Below, piece after piece: positions 62,047 through 64,000 of a DNA stretch of 64,000 nucleotides. The notes beneath the pieces are model-generated. The model saw only the letters and a program-made list of their open reading frames with translations, did not search any database and had not been told where the DNA came from. The DNA comes from Archegozetes longisetosus. Taxonomy: Eukaryota; Arthropoda; Arachnida; Sarcoptiformes; Trhypochthoniidae. A program made the translations under genes and the position numbers. Each line of letters begins with the position of its first letter. Position 1 is the stretch's first letter. The stretch covers positions 11,540,387 through 11,604,386 of the forward strand of contig JAEMBT020000006.1 in the NCBI GenBank assembly GCA_018873245.2. Direction: 5' to 3'.

Positions 62047-63256
62047 GTTTGATATTCTGTTGTTTATGCTCTTATCTATTAATCGACTCTATTTACAGTT
62101 AAATCACCAAAGTAATTCAATGGCTTTCTGACATCTTTCTAGCCAATTTCTTATGTAAATATTCATAAAGTCGAGTACAGACTTGAGATAGTTATCTAAG
62201 CTTTGAAGATCTAGTCAGAAATCTGTTGGTAAACTTTCCGAAACTCAATTCTAAAAATTAAATCATTGAGATTAAATGCTGTACTCTCTTCATATCGGCC
62301 GATATCTCAAAGAAAAAAATTAACATGATAAAATTTATTTTTCGAAGGACTAGCTACTTTCATAAGTACCAGATTGGACTGATGAATATAGTGAAGATTT
62401 TTATTAACTTTTATCAAATTTTGTCAATTCTTCGCAAAGAATATAAGTTTACTTAAAACTGTATATATTTTTAGTATACATAAGTAAATTACTTATTGCC
62501 ATATTAAATGTGTTATGTATTAACAAACAATTTATAATAAAAATATTCCATTTTTCAATCATATTAAAGCATTAGCTTATTGAATTGAGTTGTGAACAGT
62601 TTAATTTTATTCAATTATTTTGTCACTGTTTCAAAAATTTTTGTGATTGATTCATATGAATAATCTCAATAATGACTGTTTAGCTAATTAAGTGCAAATT
62701 GTTGCAAAGACATGTCAGATCAAGAGCTTATAGGATAAATCTCGAAGTTTGTTTCTCAAAGTCGGTATCAACTCAGCTACGTATCGATAAAAATGCTTGC
62801 AGTCTAATGAAGCGCAACATTTCAAGTTACCATCACGTACAAGAAATGGAATATTTGTGGACTCTCCTGAGTACAATACATGATACTATACTACTGTAGA
62901 CATGTCTCTTGCTGCTATATATGCATTTTATTTTAGAGACTCTAGAGTAGAAAAAGGGTCAACATTATATATTGAGAATCCTTTAAGATCTTTACCGATC
63001 AAATAACTCTTCACTTCTAAACAAAATCAATACTTTAGTCACTTTTTAACATTCAGCTCATGATTTTCATTATTAAAGAAATTTCAAGTGCCTAATATGA
63101 AATTCACCAATTTAGAAAGATTTTTATAAGAAAATTCATCAGTAGAGGTAACGAAGATATGCGTTTATTTTTCAGAAATATGTATGCGAATATACCTTAG
63201 AAACTTGCAAAAAGACAATTAATCTGGTATCAATTAAATATATTTAATTAATACGA
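62047..63256. other. AT-rich intergenic region
   Basis: No gene recognised; an open frame of 66 codons at 62699-62899 has no motif. Confidence 0.4.
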
Positions 63257-63469
63257 TTAGAGATTATTCTTGCTGCATTTAACTACAACATATATCTTTA
63301 AGTTTTCACTTGTAAATTTTAGCCTATCTGCTCTCAATGTATTTCTATGCTCACTGAAGGATCTCTCAACAACACATTGAGTAACTGTTGCATACTTCAA
63401 ATATTCGACATCATCTGCTCTTAAGTTATTATTCAACTCCTCTAGTGACAAATTCTCTTCGTTTAACAA
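63257..63469 (-). pseudogene. hAT transposase C-terminal fragment
   Basis: Reads DDVEYLKYATVTQCVVERSF and SEHRNTLRADRLKFTSENLK, followed by IYVVVKC and a stop. This is the hAT C-terminal dimerisation domain with the full VERSFS motif and the ENLK helix. It is less degraded than, and different from, the fragment at 29.4 kb. The frame is also open for about 13 codons upstream of its first Met. No catalytic domain was found in the window. Confidence 0.82.
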
Positions 63470-64000
63470 TTCAGAAATGATTTTAAGTGTTTTGTATCAA
63501 CAGTTTTTATCCGAAACTTCACAAGGATTTTGATAATTTGGTTTTGCAGATTTACCTTTAGAATAATTATCTGTGTGTCAAACCCGGAAAACTTTCCTTT
63601 AAAATTATTTAAAATATTTCATTTCATGCAATTATGTTTTTATGTCGCAAAGACCTTTAAGTATCCCGTTTATTTAAATATGCAATTTACATGTTTAAGC
63701 ACCCTTATTGATCAGTTTTCGGCTAAACACAGAAAATATGTTGTAAAACAACATAGCCCTAAGAGAAAAATGCATTGTCTGACGCAATAACTAAATTATT
63801 GAAAATGACATCAGTTTTACGATACAATTACTAAACTAGCAAAAGTTATTATCACTAATACATTTTGAAATGACGATGCGATAAGAGTAATCTGACACAT
63901 AGAAATCGACTTTAATTGACTACTATATTACTCGTTAGAAATGTGAAGTATTTTTTCTCTTCATAAACATATACTACTTTAACGTAAGCAAACTTCTACA

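Overview
This is an AT-rich, gene-poor piece of a nuclear animal genome, almost certainly an arthropod. Four intron-containing genes can be assembled with matching splice phases. They are a vasopressin/oxytocin-type (inotocin-like) receptor, an ionotropic receptor (IR/iGluR superfamily), a second neuropeptide GPCR of the PrRP/sNPF/NPY type, and a Cys-rich secreted protein. IRs and inotocin-like receptors point to arthropods. A mite or other chelicerate is possible, but the sequence does not decide it. Nothing bacterial, viral or organellar was seen.

Layout. 2.6-5.8 kb, + strand: inotocin-like receptor, two exons. 8.2-8.7 kb: internally deleted mariner with perfect ends. 9.3-11.7 kb, - strand: five-exon gene for a 253-aa secreted protein with 15 cysteines. 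13-13.5 kb: two small inverted-repeat elements. 15.4-18.0 kb, - strand: five-exon IR without an amino-terminal domain. 18-49 kb: no host gene recognised, but dense in DNA transposons. These include six hAT-type elements with readable 8-bp target duplications (TSDs), several foldback elements, mariner and Tc1-like transposase remnants, and a 1.09-kb inverted-repeat element carrying pieces of a transposase-like gene I cannot place in a named superfamily. 49.7-60.2 kb, + strand: four-exon neuropeptide receptor, with a mariner pseudogene in intron 2 and two large foldbacks plus a tRNA-like SINE fragment in intron 1. 63.3-63.5 kb: a hAT C-terminal fragment.

Gene structure. Six introns are tiny (58, 59, 65, 68, 118 and 174 bp), next to introns of 0.8-6.2 kb. 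The large ones carry transposon debris in at least one gene. Most open frames of 60-100 codons in the window are chance or transposon-derived. The host coding sequence lies in exons that only appear when splice sites and phases are followed.

How the genes relate: two peptide-hormone GPCRs, a probable chemosensory channel and a probable extracellular/haemolymph protein. Nothing in the sequence suggests co-regulation; they are independent genes on both strands.
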